DNA of 64,000 nt from Neoaquamicrobium microcysteis (lineage in GTDB: Bacteria; Pseudomonadota; Alphaproteobacteria; Rhizobiales; Rhizobiaceae). The position numbers were made by a program, and so were the translations under genes. The notes beneath the pieces were generated by a model. The model did not search any database. It worked only from the letters and a program-made list of their open reading frames with translations, and was not told the DNA's origin. Below are positions 17,607-26,703 of this stretch, in pieces (the stretch's first letter is position 1; every line of letters begins with the position of its first letter). The stretch spans positions 62,001 to 126,000 of the forward strand of contig NZ_VSZS01000055.1 of the NCBI RefSeq assembly GCF_008180155.1, written 5' to 3'.

Positions 17607-19418
17607 ATGGCCCCACCGCTTCTTTCCCTCGACGGCATCAGATTGACCTTTGGCGGCACGCCGCTGCTGGACGGGGCGGAACTTGCCGCGTCCGCCGGCG
17701 ACAAGATCGCGCTTGTCGGGCGCAATGGCTCGGGCAAGTCCACCCTGCTGAAGATCGCCGCAGGCATGGTCGAGCCGCAGGACGGCGAGATTTTTCGCCA
17801 GCCGACGGCGACGGTGCGCTATCTGCCGCAGGAGCCCGACATGGACGGGTTTGCGAGCGTGCGCGCCTATGTCGAGGCAGGGCTGGGTCCGGCCGACGAT
17901 CCCTACCGCGCCACCTACCTCATCGAAAGCCTCGGCCTCACGGGCGAAGAGAATCCGACGACGCTTTCGGGCGGCGAGGCGCGACGCGCAGCACTGGCGC
18001 GGGTGATGGCACCGGAACCCGACATCCTGCTTCTCGACGAGCCGACGAACCATCTCGACCTTGCCGTCATCGAATGGCTCGAAGGCGAGCTCCAGCGCAC
18101 GAAATCGGCCCTCATCATGATTTCGCACGACCGCCGCTTTCTCGAGCGCGTCTCGCGCGCCGTGGTGTGGCTCGATCGCGGCCAGACGCGGCGGCTGGAA
18201 AAAAGCTTCGCGCATTTCGAGGAATGGCGCGACCGGATCCTCGACGAGGAAGAGACCGAACAGCACAAGCTCGGCCGCCAGATCGTGCGGGAAGAGCATT
18301 GGCTGCGCTACGGCGTAACCGCGCGCAGAAAGCGCAACATGCGCAGGTTGGGCGAACTGCAGTCGATGCGCGAGCGCTTTCGCACGCGGCGCGGCCCGGA
18401 GGGGGCTGCCTCCATGTCGGCTGCCGAAGCCAATGAATCTGGCAAGCTGGTTATTGAGGCGAAGAACATAGCCAAGAGCTTCGGCGACCTGACCGTCGTG
18501 AAAGAATTTTCGACACGCATCCAGCGTGGCGACCGCGTCGGTCTCGTCGGGCCGAACGGCGTTGGCAAGACGACGCTGCTGAAGATGCTGATCGGCGAGC
18601 TTGCGCCCGACAGCGGCACCGTGCGGCTGGGCGCCAATCTCGAGATAGCCGCGCTGGACCAGAAGCGCGAACTGGACCCTTCGGAAACGCTTGCGCACTA
18701 CCTGACCGACGGGCGCGGCGACAGCCTGATCGTCAATGGCGAGCAGAAGCATGTTGTGTCCTACATGAAGGATTTCCTGTTCAAGCCGGAGCAGGCACGC
18801 ACGCCGGTGCGCGAGCTTTCCGGTGGGGAACGCGCGAGGCTGGTGCTTGCGCGCATCCTCTCCCGCCCGGCCAATCTGCTGGTGCTGGACGAGCCCACCA
18901 ACGACCTCGACATGGAAACGCTCGATCTGCTGCAGGAACTGGTCGCGGGCTATCCCGGCACCGTGCTGCTGGTCAGCCACGACCGCGACTTTCTCGACCG
19001 CACCGTCACCAGCGTGATTGCGCCGGAAGGTGGCGGCCGCTGGATCGAATATGCCGGCGGCTATGCAGACATGCTCGCCCAGCGAGGTGGGCAGAAGCTG
19101 GACGATCGCGCGCAGCGCGCGAGGAAGGACGAGCCGGCGAAAAAGGATGCCCCGGCGGCTACTGTGAAGGCGGCTTCATCGAAGAAGCTGTCTTACAAAC
19201 AGAAATTCGCGCTCGAAACCCTGCCAAGGCAGATAGACGACACGCAGAGGAAGATGGCGGCTCATGAGGCCAAAATGGCCGACCCCGCCTTCTACACGCG
19301 CGATCCGGCGGGTTTCGCGAAGATCGCCGCCGAACTCGACGCTCTGCGCGAGAGGCTCTCCGCCATGGAAGAAGAATGGCTGGAACTGGAAATGCTTCGC
19401 GAGGAAATCGAGGGGTAG
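17607..19418 (+). CDS. ABC-F family ATP-binding protein (Uup-like)
   Basis: A 603-residue soluble protein with two ABC ATPase domains and no membrane segments. Domain 1 has GRNGSGKST, LSGGEARR and LLLDEPTNHLD; domain 2 has GPNGVGKTT, LSGGERAR and LVLDEPTNDLD, separated by a charged linker. The C-terminal 90 residues form a basic coiled coil (KKLSYKQKFALETLP), as in Uup. ABC-F proteins act on the ribosome or in DNA maintenance (Uup); the coiled-coil tail favours Uup. The start at 17607 follows thiN by 2 nt. Confidence 0.85.
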   Translation: MAPPLLSLDGIRLTFGGTPLLDGAELAASAGDKIALVGRNGSGKSTLLKIAAGMVEPQDGEIFRQPTATVRYLPQEPDMDGFASVRAYVEAGLGPADDPYRATYLIESLGLTGEENPTTLSGGEARRAALARVMAPEPDILLLDEPTNHLDLAVIEWLEGELQRTKSALIMISHDRRFLERVSRAVVWLDRGQTRRLEKSFAHFEEWRDRILDEEETEQHKLGRQIVREEHWLRYGVTARRKRNMRRLGELQSMRERFRTRRGPEGAASMSAAEANESGKLVIEAKNIAKSFGDLTVVKEFSTRIQRGDRVGLVGPNGVGKTTLLKMLIGELAPDSGTVRLGANLEIAALDQKRELDPSETLAHYLTDGRGDSLIVNGEQKHVVSYMKDFLFKPEQARTPVRELSGGERARLVLARILSRPANLLVLDEPTNDLDMETLDLLQELVAGYPGTVLLVSHDRDFLDRTVTSVIAPEGGGRWIEYAGGYADMLAQRGGQKLDDRAQRARKDEPAKKDAPAATVKAASSKKLSYKQKFALETLPRQIDDTQRKMAAHEAKMADPAFYTRDPAGFAKIAAELDALRERLSAMEEEWLELEMLREEIEG

Positions 19419-19467
19419 TTGCCGCGCGTGAGCCATGCGCATATGTTATGCGCAAGGAGTAGAGCCA

Positions 19468-19704
19468 ATGCTGACAAAGTCGACACAGCGCAAATCCGTC
19501 AACCTGTCCATCGACGCGAACCTTTTGGCTGAAGCCAAGGCTTTGAACGTCAATGTGTCTCGCGCCGCCGACGCTGGCGTCGCCAAGGCCATAGCCAGCC
19601 GGAAGGCCGAGCTTTGGCTTGAAGAAAATCGCGACGCGATAGAAGAGAACAACAGATATTTCGAGGAGCACGGCCTCCCGTTCGCAGAATATCGCGGGTT
19701 CTGA
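19468..19704 (+). CDS. ccdA: type II antitoxin, CcdA family
   Basis: A 78-residue antitoxin. The N-terminal ribbon-helix-helix segment (RKSVNLSIDANLLAEAKALNVNVS) fits CcdA, and the acidic C-terminus (WLEENRDAIEENNRYFEEHGLPF) matches the toxin-neutralising tail. AAGGAG 8 nt upstream selects the ATG at 19468 over an upstream one. Its TGA overlaps the ccdB ATG by one base, so translation is coupled. The complex would repress its own promoter. The pair lies between the ABC-F gene and the convergent zapA, with no other mobile-element trace. Confidence 0.9.
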   Translation: MLTKSTQRKSVNLSIDANLLAEAKALNVNVSRAADAGVAKAIASRKAELWLEENRDAIEENNRYFEEHGLPFAEYRGF

Positions 19705-20006
19705 TGGCAAGGTACGATGTCTATCGCGATCCGCGCGGAGGCGAGAATCTGCTGGTAAGCATTCAGGCCGACACTTTCGATGGCCTCGACACGCGGATTG
19801 CCATCCCGCTGCTGCCCGAAAATCCTCACAGAACACCGCTGAAGAAGCTTAATCCGATGTTCGTCATTGGCGATAAGCGCTACGCTCTCTACACCCAGCA
19901 CCTGCTTGCGGTTCCCGTGTCGGCTCTCCGGGACCGGGTGGCAAATGTGAGCGACCGGCGCGATGAAATCACCGCCGCTCTCGATCTGCTAGTTCAAGGG
20001 TTCTGA
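19704..20006 (+). CDS. ccdB: type II toxin, CcdB family
   Basis: A 100-residue CcdB-like toxin, predicted to poison DNA gyrase. N-terminal MARYDVYRDP, then DTFDGLDTRIAIPL, and LNPMFVIGDKRYALYTQHLLAVP are hallmarks of the family. The C-terminal residues that matter for gyrase poisoning in F-plasmid CcdB (Trp99, Gly100, Ile101 ending) are not conserved here (ending LDLLVQGF), so activity is not certain. It sits 5 nt from the convergent end of zapA. Confidence 0.9.
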   Translation: MARYDVYRDPRGGENLLVSIQADTFDGLDTRIAIPLLPENPHRTPLKKLNPMFVIGDKRYALYTQHLLAVPVSALRDRVANVSDRRDEITAALDLLVQGF

Positions 20007-20011
20007 GCCGA

Positions 20012-20383
20012 TCAGCCCGGCGCGCGATCGGCGTTGAGTCTGTCAGCCAGCCCTTCCATACGCTCGGCGAGGCTCGCCAGTGCGCCGGTGAGGGCGGCAT
20101 CGTTCTTGTCGGCCTTGGTCAGCGCGTCGTCGCGGGTCTTGCGCAGCGTCGCGATCTCGCTTTCGAGACCCTTCATGCGCTTCTGCAACTCCGCCAGCTC
20201 GTCCATCACCATGATGCCGGCCATCACCGTGAGCCGTTGGTCGCCGATCTCGCCGAACGAGCCCTTGAGGTGGGAGACATAGCGGTCGAAGCGTGCCGCA
20301 AGGTCGATCAGGTGCTCTTCCTGCCCTTCGTCGCACGCCATCCGGTAGGCTTTGCCGTCTATGGTTACGGTTACCTGCGCCAT
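20012..20383 (-). CDS. zapA: cell division protein ZapA
   Basis: A 123-residue ZapA, which bundles FtsZ filaments at the division site. The N-terminal domain (MAQVTVTIDGKAYRMACDEGQEEHL) and the coiled coil with VMAGIMVMDELAEL are typical. The reading frame is open far upstream, but family length and the MAQVTV start select 20383. It lies downstream of a coiled-coil DUF4164 gene on the same strand with 11 nt between them. In enterobacteria zapA is next to the 6S RNA and folate ligase genes; here those are some 29 kb away. Confidence 0.92.
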   Translation of the reverse strand: MAQVTVTIDGKAYRMACDEGQEEHLIDLAARFDRYVSHLKGSFGEIGDQRLTVMAGIMVMDELAELQKRMKGLESEIATLRKTRDDALTKADKNDAALTGALASLAERMEGLADRLNADRAPG

Positions 20384-20394
20384 CGGTATCGTCC

Positions 20395-20667
20395 CTATCT
20401 GTCGAGCACGGCGCGGATCGTCTCCATCGCCGCCACCAGCCGGCGCGAGACCTCCTTGTTGGCCTCTTCCAGCCGGTCGGCGCGCGCTTCGGAACTGTCG
20501 AGCTCCTGCGCCAGCCGGGCGCGGTCGGCGTTCATGCGCTGCACCTCGGCTTCGGCCTCGCCATAGTCCTGCTCGCGCTCGATCCGGGCCGCAACCGCGT
20601 CTTCCAGCGTGTCTATCGCCTTGCCCAGGCGGGCTATAACTTCCTTGAGGGTCGCTTCCCCGGTCAT
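20395..20667 (-). CDS. DUF4164 family coiled-coil protein
   Basis: A 90-residue protein that is almost entirely a predicted coiled coil (heptads from about residue 5 to 80, rich in E, A and R) and matches the DUF4164 proteins found upstream of zapA in Rhizobiales. It has no cysteine and no membrane segment. Position and spacing (11 nt to zapA) suggest an operon and a possible role in division or FtsZ ring organisation, which is inference. Confidence 0.8.
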   Translation of the reverse strand: MTGEATLKEVIARLGKAIDTLEDAVAARIEREQDYGEAEAEVQRMNADRARLAQELDSSEARADRLEEANKEVSRRLVAAMETIRAVLDR

Positions 20668-20924
20668 CGCTTCCGTCCATCGCGCGGATGGTGCCGAATC
20701 GCGCGGTTTCCCAGCGCGTTACAAATAAAACATTAGGCTTCGTGTGAAGCGGGCGTCAACGAGGCCGTTTCCTCTATCCCCCGTCAAAGCGCTCCGAACG
20801 TGCGAAAGCCTGCGCACAGAAGTCCCGCCGACGTTGACTCGGGGCGCGCGCCTGCTATGTGTCGCGTCGCCTTTGCGGGCCGGTTTAGGCCCATTTTTCT
20901 GCGCTGGACGACAAGCGAGCGATC

Positions 20925-22916
20925 ATGACCACACGCGAAATGCACGACCGCATGGCCAATGCGATCCGCTTCCTTTCCATGGATGCGGTCGAGAAGGCGA
21001 ATTCGGGCCATCCCGGGCTGCCGATGGGCGCCGCCGACATTGCGACCGTGCTGTTCACCCGGTTCCTGTCCTATGACCCGCACAGCCCCAACTGGGCCGA
21101 CCGCGACCGCTTCGTGCTGTCTGCCGGCCACGGCTCCATGCTGCTCTATTCGCTGCTCTACCTGACCGGCTACGAGGATATCGACCTCGACCAGATCAAG
21201 AATTTCCGCCAGCTCGGCTGGCGCACCGCCGGCCACCCGGAGTGGGGCCATGCAGCCGGCATCGAGACCACCACCGGCCCGCTCGGGCAGGGGCTTGCCA
21301 ACTCGGTGGGCATGGCGCTGGCCGAACGCATTCTCAATGCCCGCTTTGGCGACGATCTGGTCGATCACCACACCTATGTGCTGGCGGGCGACGGCTGCCT
21401 CATGGAAGGTATCAGCCAGGAAGGGATCTCGCTTGCAGGTCACCTGAAGCTCAACAAGCTGGTCGTTATCTGGGACGACAACAACATCTCCATCGACGGT
21501 GCGATCTCGCTGTCCGACTCCACCGACCAGTGCAAGCGTTTCGAGGCCTCGGGCTGGAACACGCTGCGCATCGACGGCCATGATCCCGAGGCGATCGCCG
21601 ACGCGCTGGACGCGGCAAAGAAATCCGACCGCCCGACGCTGATCGCCGCCAAGACGACCATCGGTTTCGGCGCGCCTAGCAAGGCGGGCACCAACAAGGT
21701 TCACGGCTCGCCCCTGGGCGCGGAAGAGATCTCCGGCGCGCGCAAGGCGCTGGGCTGGGATTCCGAGCCTTTCGTCGTTCCTTCCGATGTTCTCGACGCC
21801 TGGCGCGTGGCCGGCCTGCGCGCAGCGAAGGAGCGCAGGGAGTGGGAAAAGCGTCTGGCCGCGGCCGATGCCGAAACCCGCGGCGAGTTCGAGCGCCGCA
21901 TGCGCGGCGACCTGCCGGAAGGTTTCGACCAGGCGATCATCGACTACAAGAAGAAGCTTTCGGAAGACAAGCCGAAGGTCGCGACCCGCAAGTCGTCGGA
22001 GATGGCGCTCGAGGTCATAAACGCCGTCGTGCCGGAAACAATCGGCGGTTCGGCCGACCTGACGGGATCCAATAATACCAAAACAAGCCAGACCAATCCG
22101 ATCAAGCCTGGGGATTATACCGGACGCTACGTCTATTACGGGATTCGCGAGCACGGTATGGCGGCTGCGATGAACGGATTGACGCTGCACGGCGGCATCA
22201 TTCCCTATGGCGGGACGTTCCTGACGTTCTCCGATTATGCACGCCCATCGATGCGTCTCGCGTCGCTGATGGGCATCCGCTCGATCTTCGTCATGACGCA
22301 CGATTCCATCGGCCTTGGCGAAGACGGCCCTACGCACCAGCCGGTGGAGCATCTGGCGGCGTTGCGCGCGATCCCCAATCACAACGTGATGCGCCCGGCC
22401 GACGCGGTCGAAGCCGCCGAATGTTGGCAGATCGCGCTGGAGTCCACCAAGACGCCTTCCACGCTGGCGCTTACCCGCCAAAACCTGCCGGCGCTGCGCG
22501 TTCAGCACACGGCCGAAAACCTCTGCGCGAAGGGTGCGTACGAACTGGCGCCCGCCAGCAAGGATGCGCAGGTCAGCATCTTCGCCACCGGATCGGAAGT
22601 CGAGATAGCGGTGGCGGCACGCGCGGAGCTAGAAAAGCGCGGCATCGCGACGCGCGTCGTTTCCGTGCCCTGCTTCGAGCTCTTCGAGGCGCAGAGTGCA
22701 GAATACCGCGCAGGCATAATCGGAAAAGCGCCCGTCAGGATGGCCATCGAGGCCGGTATCCGTCAGGGCTGGGATGCGATCATCGGATCCGACGGGTTGT
22801 TTGTCGGCATGAATGGCTTTGGCGCGAGCGGCCGTATCGAAGACCTCTACAAGCATTTCGGCATCACTGCCGAGGCCGCGGTCGCGGCGGTGGAGAAGCG
22901 GCTAACCAAGGCATGA
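20925..22916 (+). CDS. tkt: transketolase
   Basis: A 663-residue transketolase of the pentose phosphate and Calvin-type carbon rearrangements, using thiamine diphosphate. It contains the conserved [13 protein letters not shown] (about residues 27-39), the TPP-binding [13 protein letters not shown] motif (about 155-167), the pyrimidine domain with the [10 protein letters not shown] motif and the C-terminal transketolase domain. It heads a block tkt-gap-pgk-fda of central carbon genes, all on the plus strand with short gaps. The preceding 257-nt region is likely its promoter. Confidence 0.97.
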   Translation: MTTREMHDRMANAIRFLSMDAVEKANSGHPGLPMGAADIATVLFTRFLSYDPHSPNWADRDRFVLSAGHGSMLLYSLLYLTGYEDIDLDQIKNFRQLGWRTAGHPEWGHAAGIETTTGPLGQGLANSVGMALAERILNARFGDDLVDHHTYVLAGDGCLMEGISQEGISLAGHLKLNKLVVIWDDNNISIDGAISLSDSTDQCKRFEASGWNTLRIDGHDPEAIADALDAAKKSDRPTLIAAKTTIGFGAPSKAGTNKVHGSPLGAEEISGARKALGWDSEPFVVPSDVLDAWRVAGLRAAKERREWEKRLAAADAETRGEFERRMRGDLPEGFDQAIIDYKKKLSEDKPKVATRKSSEMALEVINAVVPETIGGSADLTGSNNTKTSQTNPIKPGDYTGRYVYYGIREHGMAAAMNGLTLHGGIIPYGGTFLTFSDYARPSMRLASLMGIRSIFVMTHDSIGLGEDGPTHQPVEHLAALRAIPNHNVMRPADAVEAAECWQIALESTKTPSTLALTRQNLPALRVQHTAENLCAKGAYELAPASKDAQVSIFATGSEVEIAVAARAELEKRGIATRVVSVPCFELFEAQSAEYRAGIIGKAPVRMAIEAGIRQGWDAIIGSDGLFVGMNGFGASGRIEDLYKHFGITAEAAVAAVEKRLTKA

Positions 22917-23072
22917 CCGTGCGCCGGATGATCCGGTTCGTGTGCTAATCGGTTTTATCGGGTGTGACGCTGGATTCTTGGGCGCAGCGCCGCTATGGAA
23001 GCGCTGCCCTGGCGGTGCGCCATGCGCTGCGCCGCGGGAAAACGCTTTTCCAGCCTCTCGGGAGACCGCCCC

Positions 23073-24080
23073 ATGACCGTGAAAGTCGCCATCAACGGAT
23101 TTGGCCGCATCGGCCGGAACATCGTCCGCGCCATCTATGAGAGCGGGCGCAAGGACATCGACGTCGTCGCCATCAACGACCTCGGCCCGGTCGAGACCAA
23201 CGCGCATCTGCTGCGCTACGACAGCGTGCATGGACGCTTCCCGAGCGAGGTGAAGGTCGACGGCGACACGATCACGGTCGGCGACGACTCCTTCAAGGTT
23301 TTTGCCGAGCGCGACCCGTCCAAGCTGCCCTGGGGCGATCTGGGCGTCGATATCGTCCTGGAGTGCACCGGCATATTCACCTCAAAGGAGAAGGCATCGG
23401 CCCATCTGGCAGGCGGCGCCAAGCGCGTCATCGTTTCGGCCCCTGCCGACAATGCCGACCTGACCGTGGTCTATGGCGTCAACCACGACAAGCTCACCAA
23501 AGATCACATCGTGATCTCCAACGCCTCGTGCACCACCAACTGCCTCGCGCCGGTGGCCAAGGTGCTCAACGATGCGTTCGGCATCGAGAAGGGCTTCATG
23601 ACCACGGTTCACGCGTATACGGGCGACCAGCCGACGCTCGATACGATGCACAAGGACCTCTACCGCGCCCGCGCGGCAGCCGTCTCGATGATCCCGACCT
23701 CCACCGGTGCCGCCAAGGCCGTCGGCCTCGTGCTGCCGGAACTCAAGGGCAAGCTCGATGGCGTGTCCATCCGCGTGCCGACCCCGAACGTTTCGGTCAT
23801 CGACTTCAAGTTCGTGCCGAAGAAGAAGGTGACGGTCGAGGAAGTGAACAACGCGCTGATCGCTGCCGCAGACGGCGCACTCAAGGGCATCCTCGCCTAC
23901 ACAAAGGAACCGCTGGTTTCGATCGACCTCAATCACGACGCGCATTCGTCGACCTTCGCGCTCGACCAGACAAAGGTGATCGACGGCGATCTGGTGCGCG
24001 TGATGTCGTGGTACGACAACGAATGGGGCTTCTCCAACCGCATGGCCGATACCGCCGTCGCGCTCGGGAAGACCATCTAA
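23073..24080 (+). CDS. gap: glyceraldehyde-3-phosphate dehydrogenase (type I)
   Basis: A 335-residue NAD-dependent GAPDH. It shows NGFGRIGRN at the N-terminus, the catalytic Cys in [12 protein letters not shown] (about residue 153) and the partner His in [10 protein letters not shown] (about 180), then [12 protein letters not shown] near the end. The start at 23073 is chosen from the conserved [10 protein letters not shown] and CGGGAGAC upstream. The 23-nt spacing to pgk implies cotranscription. Confidence 0.97.
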   Translation: MTVKVAINGFGRIGRNIVRAIYESGRKDIDVVAINDLGPVETNAHLLRYDSVHGRFPSEVKVDGDTITVGDDSFKVFAERDPSKLPWGDLGVDIVLECTGIFTSKEKASAHLAGGAKRVIVSAPADNADLTVVYGVNHDKLTKDHIVISNASCTTNCLAPVAKVLNDAFGIEKGFMTTVHAYTGDQPTLDTMHKDLYRARAAAVSMIPTSTGAAKAVGLVLPELKGKLDGVSIRVPTPNVSVIDFKFVPKKKVTVEEVNNALIAAADGALKGILAYTKEPLVSIDLNHDAHSSTFALDQTKVIDGDLVRVMSWYDNEWGFSNRMADTAVALGKTI

Positions 24081-24103
24081 GGCAAGAAACTCTGAGGTCG
24101 ATC

Positions 24104-25297
24104 ATGGCTGGATTTCGCACTCTCGACGACGCTGATGTTGCAGGGAAGCGGGTCTTGGTCCGCGTCGACCTCAACGTTCCTGCCAAGGACGGCGAGGTAA
24201 CCGACGCGACGCGCATCGAGCGTGTCGCGCCGACCATTGCCGAACTTTCGGACAAGGGCGCGAAGGTGATCCTTCTCGCGCATTTCGGTCGACCGAAGGG
24301 CGAGCCGAACGCCGAATATTCGCTGGCGCCGATCGCGAAAGCGACAAGCACGGTTCTTGGCAAGCCGGTCGCCTTTGCACCTGACTGCATCGGCGATGCT
24401 GCTGCGTCTGCCATCGCGGCGATGAAGGACGGCGACGTCCTGCTTCTGGAAAACACCCGCTTTCACAAGGGCGAGGAAAAGAACGACCCGGATTTCGTCA
24501 AGGCGCTTGCCGCCAATGGCGATCTTTACGTGAACGACGCGTTCTCGGCCGCCCACCGCGCGCATGCCTCCACCGAGGGGCTGGCGCGCGTGCTGCCGGC
24601 CTATGCAGGCCGCACCATGCAGGCCGAACTCGAAGCCCTCGAAAAGGGGCTGGGCAAGCCGGTGAAACCAGTCGTCGCCATCGTCGGCGGTGCCAAGGTT
24701 TCCACCAAGATCGACCTGCTGACGAACCTCGTGAAGAAGGTGGATGCGCTCGTCATCGGCGGCGGCATGGCCAATACGTTCCTGGCCGCACGCGGCACGG
24801 ATGTCGGCAAGTCGCTGTGTGAACACGATCTCGCGCCGACCGCAAAGCAGATCATGATCGAGGCGGCGAGCGCGGGCTGCGCAATCGTGCTGCCGTCCGA
24901 CGCCGTGGTGGCCAAGGAATTCAAGGCCAACGCGGCCAATGAGGTCGTGGCCGTGGATGCCGTGCCGGCGGATGGCATGATCCTCGATGTCGGGCCGAAG
25001 ACCGTGGAGACGATCAACCACTGGATCGGGCGCGCTGCGACGCTGGTATGGAACGGCCCCCTCGGTGCATTCGAGATCGCACCCTTCGACGCAGCTACCG
25101 TGGCCGCTGCGAAGTTTGCGGCCGCACAGACGAAGGCTGGCAAGCTGGTTTCGGTTGCTGGCGGCGGTGACACGGTGGCGGCCCTCAACCATGCCGGCGT
25201 GGCCGACGATTTCACCTATGTGTCGACGGCCGGCGGCGCTTTCCTGGAATGGATGGAAGGCAAGGAGCTGCCCGGCGTTGTGGCATTGTCTAGGTAA
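24104..25297 (+). CDS. pgk: phosphoglycerate kinase
   Basis: A 397-residue monomeric kinase that makes ATP from 1,3-bisphosphoglycerate. It has the RVDLNVP motif near residue 21, the HFGRPKG segment, the [11 protein letters not shown] hinge region and the GGGDTVAAL nucleotide-binding motif near the C-terminus. It is directly downstream of gap. Length is normal. Confidence 0.97.
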   Translation: MAGFRTLDDADVAGKRVLVRVDLNVPAKDGEVTDATRIERVAPTIAELSDKGAKVILLAHFGRPKGEPNAEYSLAPIAKATSTVLGKPVAFAPDCIGDAAASAIAAMKDGDVLLLENTRFHKGEEKNDPDFVKALAANGDLYVNDAFSAAHRAHASTEGLARVLPAYAGRTMQAELEALEKGLGKPVKPVVAIVGGAKVSTKIDLLTNLVKKVDALVIGGGMANTFLAARGTDVGKSLCEHDLAPTAKQIMIEAASAGCAIVLPSDAVVAKEFKANAANEVVAVDAVPADGMILDVGPKTVETINHWIGRAATLVWNGPLGAFEIAPFDAATVAAAKFAAAQTKAGKLVSVAGGGDTVAALNHAGVADDFTYVSTAGGAFLEWMEGKELPGVVALSR

Positions 25298-25331
25298 CCC
25301 GCAATTCGCTCCCGGCTCGCCGTCTTAAACA

Positions 25332-25349
25332 ATTGAAATCGCTTTCAAT
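25332..25349. promoter_or_regulatory. palindromic operator-like site upstream of the aldolase gene
   Basis: ATTGAAA-TCGC-TTTCAAT is an 18-nt near-perfect palindrome 81 nt upstream of the fda start. It differs by one base from TGAAAGCGCTTTCA, the usual shape of LacI-family operators, including those reported for carbon-metabolism regulators of alphaproteobacteria. The regulator itself is not in this window. Confidence 0.5.
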
Positions 25350-25429
25350 CGATTCGAAAATCGCCGTTCCATTCCGTTCAACCGGTGCTTCTGGTAAGCG
25401 CGCTATGAAGAACAAACTGGAGACGTGAC

Positions 25430-26341
25430 ATGAGCGAACGGCAACAAGACATCGTACCCGCAATGACCCGACAGGCCGCCACCAAGGACGGCTTCATTGC
25501 AGCGCTCGATCAGTCGGGCGGCTCGACGCCCAAGGCGCTCAAGCTCTACGGCGTCGAAGAGGGCGCGTGGTCGAACGATGCCGAGATGTTCGATCTCATC
25601 CACCAGATGCGCGCGCGCATAATCAAGTCGCCCGCCTTCACGGGCGACAAGGTCATGGGCGCGATCCTGTTCGAGCAGACGATGGACCGCGACATCGACG
25701 GCACGCCGACTGCGCAGTATCTGTGGGAAGAGCGTGGCGTCGTCCCGTTCCTGAAGGTCGACAAGGGCCTTGCCGACGAAAAGGACGGCGTCAAGCTGAT
25801 GAAGCCGATGCCCGATCTCGACGCGCTGCTCGAGCGCGCCGTCGCGAAGGGTGTCTTCGGCACCAAGATGCGTTCGGTGATCGACGCGGCAAACCCCAAG
25901 GGCATCGCAGCGGTGGTCGAGCAGCAGTTCGAGGTTGGCAGGCAAATCGTGGCCCATGGCCTCGTCCCGATCATCGAGCCGGAGGTTACGATCTCGATCG
26001 CCGACAAGGCAGAGGCGGAAGACATCCTGCTCGCCGAAATCCGCAAGCATCTGGACAGCGTGCCGGTCGGCAAGCAGGTGATGTTGAAGCTGACGCTGCC
26101 GACGAAGCCGAACCTCTACAAGCCGCTCATCGACGATCCGCGCGTAATGCGCGTGGTGGCGCTGTCGGGCGGCTATTCCCGCGATGACGCGAACGCGAAG
26201 CTGAAGCAGAATGAAGGCATGATCGCCAGCTTCTCACGCGCACTGACCGAAGGGCTTTCGGCCAAGCAGAGCGATGCGGAGTTCGACGCGGCCCTGGGCG
26301 AGGCGATCGACAGCATCTTCGAGGCTTCCCGCGCCAACTGA
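25430..26341 (+). CDS. fda: fructose-bisphosphate aldolase class I
   Basis: A 303-residue class I (Schiff-base) aldolase of the bacterial Fda type, cleaving fructose-1,6-bisphosphate to two triose phosphates. [14 protein letters not shown] at about residues 24-37, FLKVDKGL at about 108-115 and [11 protein letters not shown] at about 215-225, with the Schiff-base lysine in the family, are visible. It completes the tkt-gap-pgk-fda block but is separated by 132 nt that contain a palindromic operator, so it may have its own promoter. GGAG 9 nt upstream supports the start. Confidence 0.94.
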   Translation: MSERQQDIVPAMTRQAATKDGFIAALDQSGGSTPKALKLYGVEEGAWSNDAEMFDLIHQMRARIIKSPAFTGDKVMGAILFEQTMDRDIDGTPTAQYLWEERGVVPFLKVDKGLADEKDGVKLMKPMPDLDALLERAVAKGVFGTKMRSVIDAANPKGIAAVVEQQFEVGRQIVAHGLVPIIEPEVTISIADKAEAEDILLAEIRKHLDSVPVGKQVMLKLTLPTKPNLYKPLIDDPRVMRVVALSGGYSRDDANAKLKQNEGMIASFSRALTEGLSAKQSDAEFDAALGEAIDSIFEASRAN

Positions 26342-26358
26342 CGGAACGGCGTCCCCTG

Positions 26359-26386
26359 AGCCCGGCTTCGGCCGGGCTTTCAGTTT
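26359..26386 (+). terminator. Rho-independent terminator after fda
   Basis: AGCCCGGC (26359-26366), a TTCG tetraloop and GCCGGGCT (26371-26378) are followed by TTCAGTTT. It lies 17 nt after the aldolase stop codon and overlaps the 3' end of the convergent small membrane protein gene. Confidence 0.85.
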
Positions 26387-26547
26387 GAAGGGGAGTGACT
26401 GAGGCCTGCCGTCACGACGATCATCGCAAACGCGATCACCGCAAGCTTCCAGAAGTCCGCGCGGCGCTTGAGCCCCGGAAGCCCGAGCGGCTTGATGATC
26501 TGGATGACCATGAGGCCCACCATCAGCAGGGACAGTATCTTCGTCAT
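26380..26547 (-). CDS. small membrane protein, conserved in Rhizobiales
   Basis: A 55-residue protein with two hydrophobic segments (MTKILSLLMVGLMVIQIIKP and about residues 34-50, WKLAVIAFAMIVVTAG) joined by a basic PGLKRRADF loop. The start at 26547 is preferred over a longer in-frame ATG because it starts the first membrane segment. It resembles short uncharacterised proteins of Rhizobiales; no function is known. It converges on the aldolase gene across a shared terminator. Confidence 0.6.
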   Translation of the reverse strand: MTKILSLLMVGLMVIQIIKPLGLPGLKRRADFWKLAVIAFAMIVVTAGLSHSPSN

Positions 26548-26703
26548 GCCGGCTCCGATGCCGCGCCAGTGCGGCCGGTCTCTTTGAGCAGCATCGCCGG
26601 CACCTGTCAAAGACAGCCGATAGCCTTCGTCGTTAGTCAGATGGACGGCGGCGGCCCTTTGCGCCTAAAACTGAGATTGAGGCGGCGCAGCAGGGAGGAG
26701 AAC

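Noticed and set aside
20784-22508. Long open frame antisense to transketolase (574 codons)
   Set aside because: A GC-rich shadow of the real gene: no ribosome site, no recognisable motif, and the sense strand carries a full transketolase.
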